A stretch of DNA of 49,635 nucleotides from an uncultured Dysosmobacter sp. (lineage in GTDB: Bacteria > Bacillota > Clostridia > Oscillospirales > Oscillospiraceae), in contig NZ_CANRMB010000029.1 in assembly GCF_947631635.1 (NCBI RefSeq), forward strand, positions 1 to 49,635, in the 5' to 3' direction. The position numbers and the translations under genes were made by a program. The notes under the pieces are model-generated. The model saw only the letters and a list, made by a program, of their open reading frames with translations, ran no database searches and was not told where the DNA came from. Shown in pieces: positions 20,403 to 29,220 of this stretch (position 1 is its first letter; the number at the start of each line of letters is the position of its first letter).

Positions 20403-22212
20403 AATCGCGCCGCATACGGCGGAGATGTTCGCACGGTGCGCGGCGCTCCTGCGCCCGCCGCCGGGCATGACCCTCTCCCAGTGGGCCGACACCTACCGGA
20501 TGCTGTCCCCGGAGAACAGCGCAGCGCCGGGGCGCTGGCACACCGAGAACGCGCCATACCAGCGGGAAATCATGGATGCCATCGGAGACCCGCACATCCG
20601 CAAGGTCGTGATTATGAGCGCGGCGCAAATCGGCAAGACGGCCATGCTGATGAATATGCTGGGCTTCTATATGCACTACTACCCCGCCCCGGTCCTGGTG
20701 ATGCAGCCTACCCTTGAAATGGGCCAGACGTTCAGCAAGGACTTCCTCGCGCCCATGATACGGGACACGCCGGTTCTGGCGCGCCTGGTGGACACCAAGA
20801 GCCGGTACAGCGGGAATACCATCCTGAAAAAGAATTTCCCCGGCGGCCATGTGACCATCATCGGGGCGAACAGCCCGGCCAGCCTGGCGAGCCGCCCCAT
20901 CAAGGTGCTGCTGTGCGACGAGGTGGACAGATACCCGGAGAGCGCCGGAACAGAGGGGGACCCCCTCCTGCTGGCCCAAAAGCGGCAGACGACCTTCTGG
21001 GACAAGAAAACCGTCATCGTCTCCACGCCGACCATCAAAGGCCATAGCCGCATCGAGACGGAGTTTGCGGAGACCACGCGGGAGGAGTGGACGGTGCCAT
21101 GCCCTGGGTGCGGGCACTACCAGCCCCTGACGTGGGGCGGCGTGAAGTTCGACAAGGACGACCTGACAAAGCCTATCCTCTACGAGTGCGAGCGGTGCGG
21201 GGAGACCTTCGGGGAATACGAGTGGAAGAAGCAAGGGCAGCTGGGCCGCTTCCGGGCGGAGAATCCGGGCGCGGAGGCGCGGGGCTTCCATTTGAACACC
21301 CTGGCCTCCAACTTCTGCGGCTGGCATGAGGTGGTGGAGAAGTTCCTGCTGGCGCGGGAGCTGCAAAAACAGGGAGACCCGGAGAAGATGAAAACCTGGG
21401 TCAACACGGAGCTGGGGGAAACCTGGGAGGAGCCGGGCGACCGCGTGGACGACGCGGACCTGATAAACCGCCGGGAAATCTACGGCGCGGAGGTGCCGGA
21501 CGACGTGCTGGTGCTGACCGCTGGCGTGGACGTGCAGGCGGACCGCTTCGAGGTGGAGGTGGTCGGCTGGGGCGTCGGCAAGGAGAGCTGGGGAATCCGG
21601 TATCAAAAGATACTGGGCGACACGCTGGAAAATCAGGTGTGGGCAGACCTGGACGCTTTCCTCCAGACGCGCTTCCACAAAAGGGACGGGACGGCCCTGC
21701 CGATTGCCGCCTGCTGCATCGACAGCGGCTACCGGTCCAATCAGGTGTACAGCTTCACGGTGGACAAGTTCGACCGCTATGTGTTCGCCATCAAGGGCAA
21801 GGGCGGCCAGGGCGTGCCCTACATCCGCAATCCGTCCAAGGACAACCGCGTTTCCACTCCCCTGTTCACCATCGGCGTTGACGCGGGAAAGGACTTCGTT
21901 TACCAGCGCCTGCGGGTGGTGGTGAAGGGCGCGAACTACTGCCACTTCCCGCTGGATGACGGGACCGGGTACGACGAGACGTACTTCAAGGGCCTTGCCA
22001 GCGAGATGAAGATTACCAGGTTCCAGAAAGGCAAGATGACGGTGGCCTGGGTGCTGCGGGACAAGGGGTACAAGCGGAACGAGCCGCTGGACCTGCGCAA
22101 CTACGCAACCGCGGCCCTGGAGATATACAATCCCCCGCTGCAGAAACCAGAGCCGGGGACGGAACAGAGGGCGCGCCGCGTAGGCAGGCGGGTCTTGAAT
22201 CGAGGTGTTTGA
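20368..22212 (+). CDS. Terminase large subunit (lambda GpA-like)
   Basis: A 614-residue protein from ATG 20368. Residues 84-91 (SAAQIGKT) form the Walker A-like ATPase motif and 180-187 (VLLCDEVD) Walker B. A zinc ribbon (C245, C248, C274, C277) and the nuclease half (GVDVQADRFEVE near 389, then SGYRSNQVY) follow. This matches the GpA family of lambda-type terminases, which cut concatemers at cos and pump DNA into the prohead. Length is near the usual 600-640. Confidence 0.92.
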   Translation: MEDQEKRAWVVEIAPHTAEMFARCAALLRPPPGMTLSQWADTYRMLSPENSAAPGRWHTENAPYQREIMDAIGDPHIRKVVIMSAAQIGKTAMLMNMLGFYMHYYPAPVLVMQPTLEMGQTFSKDFLAPMIRDTPVLARLVDTKSRYSGNTILKKNFPGGHVTIIGANSPASLASRPIKVLLCDEVDRYPESAGTEGDPLLLAQKRQTTFWDKKTVIVSTPTIKGHSRIETEFAETTREEWTVPCPGCGHYQPLTWGGVKFDKDDLTKPILYECERCGETFGEYEWKKQGQLGRFRAENPGAEARGFHLNTLASNFCGWHEVVEKFLLARELQKQGDPEKMKTWVNTELGETWEEPGDRVDDADLINRREIYGAEVPDDVLVLTAGVDVQADRFEVEVVGWGVGKESWGIRYQKILGDTLENQVWADLDAFLQTRFHKRDGTALPIAACCIDSGYRSNQVYSFTVDKFDRYVFAIKGKGGQGVPYIRNPSKDNRVSTPLFTIGVDAGKDFVYQRLRVVVKGANYCHFPLDDGTGYDETYFKGLASEMKITRFQKGKMTVAWVLRDKGYKRNEPLDLRNYATAALEIYNPPLQKPEPGTEQRARRVGRRVLNRGV

Positions 22213-22213
22213 T

Positions 22214-22450
22214 ATGGCCGTATTCAGTAAGAAGCTGTGCGAGACAAAGCTGCAGATATGGCTGGACGCGGAGGAAGCCGTAGCGACCGGGCAGAGCTAT
22301 CAAATCGGGACCCGGATGCTGACCAGGGCAGACCTGAAACAGATTCGGGAGGAAATGGAATACTGGGCCGGGAAACTGGCCGAGGCGGAAGCGGAGGAAG
22401 CGAGCGGGGGCAGAAACCGCGCGTATCGCTTCGTCATCCGTGACGTGTAG
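22214..22450 (+). CDS. gpW-like head-tail connector (DUF6148)
   Basis: A 78-residue protein from ATG 22214. KKLCETKLQIWLDAEEAVAT, QSYQIGTRMLTRADLKQIRE and a helical end follow the DUF6148 pattern. It stands where lambda gpW stands, between terminase and portal. gpW-type proteins plug the portal after packaging. Assigned by pattern and position. Confidence 0.75.
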   Translation: MAVFSKKLCETKLQIWLDAEEAVATGQSYQIGTRMLTRADLKQIREEMEYWAGKLAEAEAEEASGGRNRAYRFVIRDV

Positions 22451-22461
22451 GGAGGGCGCAC

Positions 22462-24108
22462 ATGGCAAAGCAAAATTTCCTGGACAAGTGTATTGCGGCG
22501 GTCTCCCCGGTGCGAGCGGTCCGGCGGGCCGCGGCGCGGACGGCCCTGGAGTTCGTCAACTCCGGGTACGGCAACTACGGCGCGAACACCACGAAAAAGA
22601 GTATGCGCGGCTGGATGTACTACGGCGGGAGCGCCAAGGAGGACATAGAGGACAACATCGACGTGCTCCGCCAGCGGTCCAGGGACGCCTACATGGGAAT
22701 CCCTATCGCCGCCGCCGCCCTGAAAACCATGCGGACAAACGTGGTAGCCGGGGGGCTGATGCCGTCCCCGCAAATCGACGCGGACTTCCTGGGGCTGACC
22801 AACGAGCAGGCGGAGGCCCTGCAGGCCCAGGTCCTGCGGGAGTTCTCCCTGTGGGCGGACACGCCGGTTTGCGACGCGGACCGGATGGACAACTTCTACA
22901 AGCTCCAGCAGCTGGCTTTCCTCTCCTACCTGATGAACGGTGACGCTATCGCGCTGCTGCCGGTGAAGGAACAGCCGGGAAGCCCGTACAGCCTGCGGGT
23001 GCGCATCATCGAGGCGGACCGGGTGTGTTCCCCCAATGGATATGACCGGCTGACGCCGTGCGTCGTGGCAGGGCGCGACGTGTACAGCATCGTGCAGGGC
23101 GTGGAGACGGACGAGAGCGGAACGGTGGTGGCCTACTGGATTTCCAACCGTCACCCCCTGGCAAGTCTGTCAACGCAGGCGGGGGCGCTGGAGTGGACGC
23201 GGGTGGAAGCCTACGGGACCACGGGGCGGCCTAACGTCCTCCACGTGATGAACCGCGAGCGGGCGGGTCAGCTCCGGGGCGTTCCCATCCTGGCCCCGGT
23301 GCTGGAGGCGCTGAAACAGCTGGGCCGGTACACGGACGCAGAAATCACGGCGGCGGTCATCTCTGCCATGTTTACGGTGTTCATCAAATCGGCCACGGTG
23401 CAGAACGGCAAGCCCATCGGGGAAATGCTGCCGCCAGACGTGCTTATCGACGCGCAGGACCAGAGCAGCATCGAGCTGGGGGCCGGGGCCGTGGTGGCCC
23501 TCAATCCTGGGGAAGATGTGGAGTTTGCCGACCCAAAACACCCCAACAGCGGGTATGACACCTTCTTCAACGCCATGGTGGTTGAAATCGCGGCGGGGCT
23601 GGAAATCCCGCCGGAGGTGGTCCTAAAGCAGTTCACCAAGAATTTCAGCTCCGCCCGCGGCTCCCTCAACGAGTTTTGGCGGACCTGCGGGATGATGCGG
23701 GATTGGTTCGCGGACGACTTCTGCCAGCCCATCTATGAAACCTTTTTTGCAGAGGCCGTGGCGCGCGGGCGTATCAAAGCGCCGGGATTCTTCGCGGACC
23801 CGGCCATCCAAAAGGCATACACGGATTGCAAGTGGAACGGCCCCTCCCGCACGGCGCTGAATCCGTCCCAGGAGGTGGAGGCGGCCATCAAGCGAGTGGA
23901 CGCCGGATTTTCCACGGCGGAGGAGGAAACGGCCCAGCTCACCGGCGGGGACTATAACCGGAACATCCGCAAGCGGGTCATTGAGGCGCAGAGGAAGCGG
24001 GAGGTGGACGAGGCCGCCGCCCCGCCTGCGCAGCAGCAGACGGACCCGGAACAGCCGCCGGACAGCGGCGGGAATGAACAGCAAGAAGGGGGACAGAACA
24101 ATGCCTAA
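22462..24108 (+). CDS. Portal protein (lambda GpB-like)
   Basis: A 548-residue protein from ATG 22462 with GGAGGG upstream. GYGNYGANTTKKSMRGW near residue 35, then RSRDAYMGIPIAAAALKTMR and TNVVAGGL are conserved in the gpB-type portal family. So are NGDAIALLP, IEADRV, HVMNRERAGQLRGVP and FSSARGSLNEFW. The C-terminal 60 residues are low-complexity Gln/Pro/Glu-rich. It forms the dodecameric DNA channel at one prohead vertex and overlaps the protease gene by 8 bases. Confidence 0.92.
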   Translation: MAKQNFLDKCIAAVSPVRAVRRAAARTALEFVNSGYGNYGANTTKKSMRGWMYYGGSAKEDIEDNIDVLRQRSRDAYMGIPIAAAALKTMRTNVVAGGLMPSPQIDADFLGLTNEQAEALQAQVLREFSLWADTPVCDADRMDNFYKLQQLAFLSYLMNGDAIALLPVKEQPGSPYSLRVRIIEADRVCSPNGYDRLTPCVVAGRDVYSIVQGVETDESGTVVAYWISNRHPLASLSTQAGALEWTRVEAYGTTGRPNVLHVMNRERAGQLRGVPILAPVLEALKQLGRYTDAEITAAVISAMFTVFIKSATVQNGKPIGEMLPPDVLIDAQDQSSIELGAGAVVALNPGEDVEFADPKHPNSGYDTFFNAMVVEIAAGLEIPPEVVLKQFTKNFSSARGSLNEFWRTCGMMRDWFADDFCQPIYETFFAEAVARGRIKAPGFFADPAIQKAYTDCKWNGPSRTALNPSQEVEAAIKRVDAGFSTAEEETAQLTGGDYNRNIRKRVIEAQRKREVDEAAAPPAQQQTDPEQPPDSGGNEQQEGGQNNA

Positions 24109-25213
24109 AAAGTTTTGGGAGTTCCGAAACCAGGCAGGGACAGGAAAGGCGGAGCTGCTGCTGTACGGCGACATCTCCGACACCAGCTGGTGGGGGGACG
24201 AGGTAACGCCGAAGCAGTTTGCCCAGGAGCTGAACGACCTGGGGAACGTGGCTGAAATCGACGTGCGCATCAACAGCGGCGGCGGGGACGTGTTCGCCGC
24301 CCAGACCATCGGGAACCTGCTGGAGCAGAACGCGGCCTTTGTGACCGCCTACATCGACGGGCTGTGTGCGTCGGCGGCCACCGTCGTTGCCTGCCACTGT
24401 AACAAGGTCGTGGCGGCCAATGACAGCGCCTACATGGTCCACCCGGTCAGGATGGGCCTGTGCGGGTATGTGGACGCGGAGACGCTGCAGCAGTACATCG
24501 ACGCCATCACCACCATTCGGGAGAACATCGTCACGCTCTACGCCAAGAAAACGGGCCGGGAGAAGGACGAGGTGGCCGGATGGATGGACGCCACCAGCTG
24601 GTGGACCGCGCCCCAGGCAAAAGAAAACGGCTTTGTGGACGAGCTGACGGATGAAGGAGAGGACGTTGTTGCGGAGAACCGCAGCGGCGTCCTCTTTGTC
24701 AACAGCATCAGCATGAATCTCCCGTTCGACAAAGCGCCCAAGTTTGTGCAAGACAGTCTGGCGGCGGGGGCCGCCGGGCGTTCTGCAAATAAAAAACCGG
24801 CCAAGCCGGAAAACACCAAGGAGGAACAGGACATGGACACCATCAACACTGTGGACGACCTGCGGAACGCCTATCCTACGCTGGTCGGTCAAATCGAGCA
24901 GGCGGCGGCTGACGCCGCGACCAAGGCGGAGCGGGAGCGCATCCAGGGCATCGAGGACGCGGCCCTGCCCGGCAGCGAGCAGCTGACGGCGGAGGCCAAG
25001 TTCACCAAGCCCATGACCGTCAGCGACTTCGCCGTGGCGCTGGTGAAGAACGCCAAGGCCCAGGGGGCCACCTATCTGGCGGAGGTCAAGAAGGACGCCG
25101 AGGCCAGCGGCGTGAACAAAGTCACCAACACCCCGCCCGACGGCCAGGGCAGCGGAGACGAGTTCCTTGCCGCGCTCCAGGGTCTGGGCAAGAACAAGGA
25201 CAAGAATCAGTAA
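24101..25213 (+). CDS. Prohead protease (ClpP-type) fused to scaffold
   Basis: A 370-residue protein from ATG 24101. The N-terminal 200 residues are a ClpP/SppA-type serine protease: INSGGGDVFAAQ around residue 57-69, catalytic Ser91 in GLCASAATV, and His114 in YMVHPV. A linker and an acidic, helical C-terminal part (scaffold-like, residues 245-370) follow. This is the layout of lambda gpC, which contains the scaffold Nu3 as an internal in-frame gene. Cleaves scaffold and itself during prohead maturation. Confidence 0.88.
   Translation: MPKKFWEFRNQAGTGKAELLLYGDISDTSWWGDEVTPKQFAQELNDLGNVAEIDVRINSGGGDVFAAQTIGNLLEQNAAFVTAYIDGLCASAATVVACHCNKVVAANDSAYMVHPVRMGLCGYVDAETLQQYIDAITTIRENIVTLYAKKTGREKDEVAGWMDATSWWTAPQAKENGFVDELTDEGEDVVAENRSGVLFVNSISMNLPFDKAPKFVQDSLAAGAAGRSANKKPAKPENTKEEQDMDTINTVDDLRNAYPTLVGQIEQAAADAATKAERERIQGIEDAALPGSEQLTAEAKFTKPMTVSDFAVALVKNAKAQGATYLAEVKKDAEASGVNKVTNTPPDGQGSGDEFLAALQGLGKNKDKNQ
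24833..25213 (+). CDS. Nested scaffold protein (Nu3-like) from an internal start
   Basis: An in-frame ATG at 24833 (Met245 of the protease-scaffold) is preceded by AAGGAGG at 24818-24824 with an 8-base gap, a perfect ribosome site inside the coding sequence. The product of 126 residues (MDTINTVDDLRNAYPTLVG...) would be the free scaffold, as lambda Nu3 is made within gene C. Confidence 0.75.
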   Translation: MDTINTVDDLRNAYPTLVGQIEQAAADAATKAERERIQGIEDAALPGSEQLTAEAKFTKPMTVSDFAVALVKNAKAQGATYLAEVKKDAEASGVNKVTNTPPDGQGSGDEFLAALQGLGKNKDKNQ

Positions 25214-25225
25214 GGAGGAAATGAC

Positions 25226-25576
25226 ATGAGCATGGATTTGGAAGTCAAGACCTTCCGGCATGACCCGGAATACTTCGAGGCGGGTCCCCACCCTATCGCC
25301 AAGACCGTGAAAACGACTTCGGCGGACGTAAAAGCCCACGCGCCCGTGCAGCTGGACGAGAGCGGGAAAATCAAGCCCGTGGCGACCGGCGAGGAGGAGA
25401 GCGTGTACGGCATCGTGCCGGAGGCCGCTGCCAGCGGCGAGGAGGCCGTGGTGTACCTGACCGGCGAGTTCTTTGCCGACACCCTGGCGCTGGAGGAGAG
25501 CGTGACCGCGGCCAAGCTGGAGGCCCCGCTGCGGAAAATCGGCATCTTCCTGAAAGGGGTCAAGGCGGACCCTTGA
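25226..25576 (+). CDS. Head decoration protein (gpD-like)
   Basis: A 116-residue protein from ATG 25226 with AAGGAGG upstream. EYFEAGPHPIAKTVKTTSAD, later VYGIVPEAAASGEEAVVYLT and EFFADTLAL, match the lambda gpD fold: a beta-tulip with a conserved G-x-h-x-x-x-A-x-x-G-x-x-A. Such trimers sit on the capsid three-fold axes and stabilise it against DNA pressure. Located between scaffold and capsid, as in lambda. Confidence 0.8.
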   Translation: MSMDLEVKTFRHDPEYFEAGPHPIAKTVKTTSADVKAHAPVQLDESGKIKPVATGEEESVYGIVPEAAASGEEAVVYLTGEFFADTLALEESVTAAKLEAPLRKIGIFLKGVKADP

Positions 25577-25962
25577 CGGGGGCTGACCGCGTAAGCATCC
25601 CCGCCCAGGGTCAGTCCCTCGATTTGGGCGAAAAGCACGTGAGCGACCTTATCGGCCCGGAAACCAAAATCCAGTGGAGCGGGACGGATGGAACCGTCAT
25701 CGGCCCCATCAAGAAGCTGGACGAGTGGCCCGAATGGGGCGCGCCGGACGGCGGGCACTTCTTCCCCGTGGAGCTGGACAGCCAGTACGAGGGCATGAAC
25801 ATCACCATGGAGGGCGTGACCGTGCCGGAGAAATCGGCGGTGGACCTGAAATGGGTCCTGAAAGTGGACGAGGCCCACGCCCAGCGCAAGAAATTCACAT
25901 TCAAGGCGGAGGGGGAGGAAATCTTCACCCTCGACTTCTCGCAGGCCGAGCTTTCGGCCTGA
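25573..25962 (+). CDS. Head-region protein of unknown function (129 aa)
   Basis: A 129-residue protein from TTG 25573, overlapping the decoration gene stop by 4 bases. The product is beta-rich and acidic (DGTVIGPIKKLDEWPEWG, NITMEGVTVPEKSAVDLKW, FTFKAEGEEIFTLDF) and may form an Ig-like or decoration domain. No family recognised. Position between gpD and capsid suggests a second head decoration or capsid-stabilising protein. Confidence 0.6.
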   Translation: MTGADRVSIPAQGQSLDLGEKHVSDLIGPETKIQWSGTDGTVIGPIKKLDEWPEWGAPDGGHFFPVELDSQYEGMNITMEGVTVPEKSAVDLKWVLKVDEAHAQRKKFTFKAEGEEIFTLDFSQAELSA

Positions 25963-25992
25963 CGGGCAAATTCAACAGGAGGTAATTCAACT

Positions 25993-27054
25993 ATGCCCAA
26001 CGAAGTGAACATCTACACTCCGCGCTATCTGGCGGAGGTGGTGCGGCAGGCTCCCCCTGTCCGCACTTATTTTTTGGACACCTTCTTCACCAACATCATG
26101 ACCTTCCCCACCGAGCGGGTGGACATCGACCTGGTGAAAGGCGACCGGCGCATGGCCGCGTTCGTGCATCCCCGCGCGGGCGGCCAGGTCCTGCGGGACA
26201 CCGGCTATGAGACCAAGAGCTACAAGCCGCCACTTATCAATCCCTACGACCTGACCACCGCGGACAGGCTGATGACCCGCCTGCCCGGCGAGGACCTGTA
26301 CAGCGGCATGACCCCCGCCCAGCGGGCGGCGGAGAAGCTGATGGCCGAGTACAACCGCCTGAACGACGCGGCCACGCGCCGCGAGGAGTGGATGGCTGCC
26401 CAGGCCATCATCAACGGGGAAATCCCTGTTGTGGGCGAGGGCGTGAATGAGACCATCGACTTCGGCTTCACCAACACCGTGAAGCTCCAGGAAAACGCCG
26501 CCTGGGGCCAGAGCGAGGCAAAGCCGCTGGACGACCTGGGCGACTGGGTGGACAAGGTGCAGGTGAACGGCTTCGCCAACGTGGACCGGGTCATCTTCGG
26601 CAAGAAAGCTATCAGGCTGTTCCTGGCTGACCCGGAGGTGCAGAAGCGCATGGACAACCGGCGCTTCAACATCGGGGAAATCGCTCCCCGCGACCTGCCC
26701 AACGGCGTGCGCTACTACGGCCACCTGAACGACCCCAGCCTGGACCTGTACGGCTACAGCGAGGTGTTCCTGGACGACTGGACCAAGCCCGAAGCGCCGG
26801 AGACCAAGCCCCTTGTGCCGGACAACGCCCTGGTGATGGCCCCTGCTGACCCCGGCTTCATGCGGGCCTACGGCGCGGCGACCTACCTCGACGACCGCGG
26901 CGCGTGGGTAACTGCGCAGACCGCCCGCCTGCTCCGCAGCTACGTGAAGCACGGCCCCGACCGCCGCTTCCTGGAGCTGCAGGCGCGCCCCCTGCCCATC
27001 CCCGACAAGGTGGACAGCTGGCTGGTGGCGTTCGTCTGCGACAACGACGGCTGA
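25993..27054 (+). CDS. Major capsid protein (lambda GpE-like)
   Basis: A 353-residue protein from ATG 25993 behind AGGAGG. The start NIYTPRYLAEVVRQAPPVRT, then YFLDTFFTN, the central RVDIDLVKGDRRMAAFVHP with PRAGGQVL, and DPSLDLYGYSEVFLDD near 245 are those of lambda gpE-type HK97-fold capsid proteins. Length is typical (about 340). It forms the icosahedral shell. Confidence 0.92.
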   Translation: MPNEVNIYTPRYLAEVVRQAPPVRTYFLDTFFTNIMTFPTERVDIDLVKGDRRMAAFVHPRAGGQVLRDTGYETKSYKPPLINPYDLTTADRLMTRLPGEDLYSGMTPAQRAAEKLMAEYNRLNDAATRREEWMAAQAIINGEIPVVGEGVNETIDFGFTNTVKLQENAAWGQSEAKPLDDLGDWVDKVQVNGFANVDRVIFGKKAIRLFLADPEVQKRMDNRRFNIGEIAPRDLPNGVRYYGHLNDPSLDLYGYSEVFLDDWTKPEAPETKPLVPDNALVMAPADPGFMRAYGAATYLDDRGAWVTAQTARLLRSYVKHGPDRRFLELQARPLPIPDKVDSWLVAFVCDNDG

Positions 27055-27055
27055 C

Positions 27056-27454
27056 ATGGGCGCGCTGTTCGACCTGGACCAGAACTACGGAGACGAGAAG
27101 CCGGAGAAGCGGAGAATCTTCAAGGACTTCGCCGCGGCTGACATCGACACGACCTTCTTCAACTGCGACGAGCACGCCGACCTGCACACGGTTGACGGGA
27201 AGGAAGTGCTGGTCATCCTGAACAGCTACGACGTGCGGGACCACTCCGCCCACTGGGAGGCCGGTGCAAAGCAGAACTTTGACACCGGCCTCTACAACCT
27301 GAACATGGTCATGTACATTCGGGTGAAGGACTACGGGCCGAAGCCGAAGCAAGGGAAGCTGCTGACGCTGGATAAGCTCACCTACTCCATCCGTAAGTGC
27401 GACGACGAGGGCGGTATCTACCGCATGACGCTGGAAAGGGTGCGGCAAAGCTGA
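27056..27454 (+). CDS. Head completion/head-tail joining protein
   Basis: A 132-residue protein from ATG 27056, two bases after the capsid gene. It is beta-rich and acidic (FFNCDEHADLHTVDGKEVLV, LNSYDVRDHSAHWEAG) and ends in a basic tail. It holds the place of lambda FI/FII proteins. Assigned mainly by position; sequence similarity to a known family is not seen. Confidence 0.6.
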   Translation: MGALFDLDQNYGDEKPEKRRIFKDFAAADIDTTFFNCDEHADLHTVDGKEVLVILNSYDVRDHSAHWEAGAKQNFDTGLYNLNMVMYIRVKDYGPKPKQGKLLTLDKLTYSIRKCDDEGGIYRMTLERVRQS

Positions 27455-28155
27455 TGGCAGAAGTCAGAACGCCGGTCACGGTAGACCTGAAAGGCCGGAT
27501 GGTCACAATCGAAATCGAAGGGCTGGACACCGTGGAGCGGGCGCTGGGCGACCTGCGGGGCAAGACCCCGCAGGCGCTCAAAGTGGCCGTGAACCAGACG
27601 GCGCGAGAGGCCCGCAAGATGATGATTGCCGCAGCCAAGGCGCGGTACGTGGTGAACGCCGCCGGGCAAAGGCACCTGAACGACCTGAAACAGAAGAAAA
27701 AGGCCACCAACACCAATCCGGCGGCAACGCTGTTCATCTCCAAAATGCGGAACGACCTGGCCTATTTTGAGAATATGCCGACCACCGTTTACAGCGGGAT
27801 GAACGTCCGGCACGCGCCGCAGTTCGTCAAGGCCCGCGTGCTGGCGGATTCCGGCTTGAAGGACCTGACGGGCAAGGGGAATTTGAGCAAGGGCTTCCTG
27901 GCCCAGTTCAAGTCCGGCCACATCGGAATGGTCCAGCGCGTCATCGGCTCCAAGTCCAGCCACACGGTCACGGAGAGCGGCAGGCCGCGGTGGAGGAACG
28001 CCCAGGGGAACGTGGAAAAGCTCCAGACCATGGGCGCGCCCAGCGCGACGGCCATGCACACGCAGGTTTGGCCGGAGGTCCAGGAGGACGTGCGCTACTA
28101 CCTGATGGCCCGCATCCAGGACCGCGTGGACTGGATTCTGGCGAGATACAGCTGA
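27454..28155 (+). CDS. Minor tail protein gpZ-like (tail completion)
   Basis: A 233-residue protein from ATG 27454 (TGATG overlap with the previous stop). The pattern TVERALGDLRGKTPQALKVA, NQTAREARKMM and the C-terminal YLMARIQDRVDWIL fit the lambda gpZ family (tail tip/connector completion). A basic central part (KQKKKATNTNPAATLFI) is typical. Present at the head-tail joint. Confidence 0.75.
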   Translation: MAEVRTPVTVDLKGRMVTIEIEGLDTVERALGDLRGKTPQALKVAVNQTAREARKMMIAAAKARYVVNAAGQRHLNDLKQKKKATNTNPAATLFISKMRNDLAYFENMPTTVYSGMNVRHAPQFVKARVLADSGLKDLTGKGNLSKGFLAQFKSGHIGMVQRVIGSKSSHTVTESGRPRWRNAQGNVEKLQTMGAPSATAMHTQVWPEVQEDVRYYLMARIQDRVDWILARYS

Positions 28156-28166
28156 CGAGGTGAACC

Positions 28167-28694
28167 ATGAAAAACTATTCCAGCGAGATTGAACAGGCGG
28201 GAATCGGGAGAACGCCGCAGCTGTGCCAGGACGCGCTTATCGAGATGCTGGAGGAGCTGTTCGACGGAAAGAAGTACGCCGGGCAGGAGGGGCGGAAGCC
28301 CCTGCGCATCATTCGACAGGACATCGACATCCCGGAGGAGTTCGACGAGGAAGTGGACACCGACGCCTGCGCCGCGCCCTACATCCGCGTCACCATGACC
28401 GGGGGCGAGATACCGGACGACGACAGCCCGCAGCTGGTGGAGTTCTCCCTGACCATCTGCGCCTATGACACCGGGACCAAGCGAGAGGGGTTCCGGGATG
28501 TGGCGAACATCAAGGAGGACATCATCCAGCGGATTTGCACGCGCCCCTACTTCGGAGGCGCGTTTACGATTTTGAAGCCTATCGCCTGGGCCATCCAGCA
28601 GGACACCTCCCCGCCCTACTATTTCGCGGCGTGCGTGCTCACCTGCACGGCCCCGGCCCTCACGCAAGACACTGAACTGAAAGGAATGGTGTAA
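28167..28694 (+). CDS. Tail terminator/completion-like protein
   Basis: A 175-residue protein from ATG 28167 with GAGGTGA upstream. LIEMLEELFDGKKYAGQE, RQDIDIPEEFDEEVD, FSLTICAYDTGTKREGFRD and VANIKEDIIQRI form a helix plus beta layout common to phage tail terminators/neck proteins. It is the gene between gpZ-like and the sheath. Assignment is by shape and position. Confidence 0.65.
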   Translation: MKNYSSEIEQAGIGRTPQLCQDALIEMLEELFDGKKYAGQEGRKPLRIIRQDIDIPEEFDEEVDTDACAAPYIRVTMTGGEIPDDDSPQLVEFSLTICAYDTGTKREGFRDVANIKEDIIQRICTRPYFGGAFTILKPIAWAIQQDTSPPYYFAACVLTCTAPALTQDTELKGMV

Positions 28695-28696
28695 CT

Positions 28697-29176
28697 ATGG
28701 CGACCAAGAAAAAGGCGCAGACCACCGCCGCGGCCCCGGAGGAGCAGACGGCGGAGACCCAGACCACCCCGGCGGCCCCCGCCCCGGAGACCCCCGCGGC
28801 CCCCACCCCGGCGGCCCCCGCCCCGGAGACCACCGCGGCCACCACCCCGGCGGCCCCTGCCCCGGAGACCACCACCCAGGCCACGCCGGAGACCCCGGAG
28901 ACCACAGCCCCGGCCACGCCGGAGCAGGAGCGGGACGAGTTCGCGGACATCACGAATCCCTGCGTGTACTGCGGCCCCAGCGTGCGGGGCGTGGCGAGGC
29001 AGTACACCACGTACCAGGGCGGAATCCCGAAGGAGCTGAAAGCGTTCATCCGGGAGCACCCCCTTGTGCGTCGGCTTATCGTCCACCCTGGGAAGTTCGC
29101 CGCCGTCCGCCAGCGGCTGGAGACCCCCGGCACGGCGGAGGCCATCATCTACAAGAAGCTGAAAGCGGAGCTGTGA
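28697..29176 (+). CDS. Tail-region protein with a Pro/Ala/Thr-rich arm
   Basis: A 159-residue protein from ATG 28697. Residues 8-75 are a low-complexity repeat of T-P-A-A-P-A-P-E-T type, about seven copies. The C-terminal 80 residues are a folded domain (FADITNPCVYCGPSVRGVAR, then IREHPLVRRLIVHPGKFA). The arm looks like a flexible linker. The family is not recognised. It lies immediately before the sheath gene. Confidence 0.65.
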   Translation: MATKKKAQTTAAAPEEQTAETQTTPAAPAPETPAAPTPAAPAPETTAATTPAAPAPETTTQATPETPETTAPATPEQERDEFADITNPCVYCGPSVRGVARQYTTYQGGIPKELKAFIREHPLVRRLIVHPGKFAAVRQRLETPGTAEAIIYKKLKAEL

Positions 29177-29220
29177 GAACAGCCCCGCTTCATCTCAAAG
29201 AACAATAGGAGGAAAAAGGC

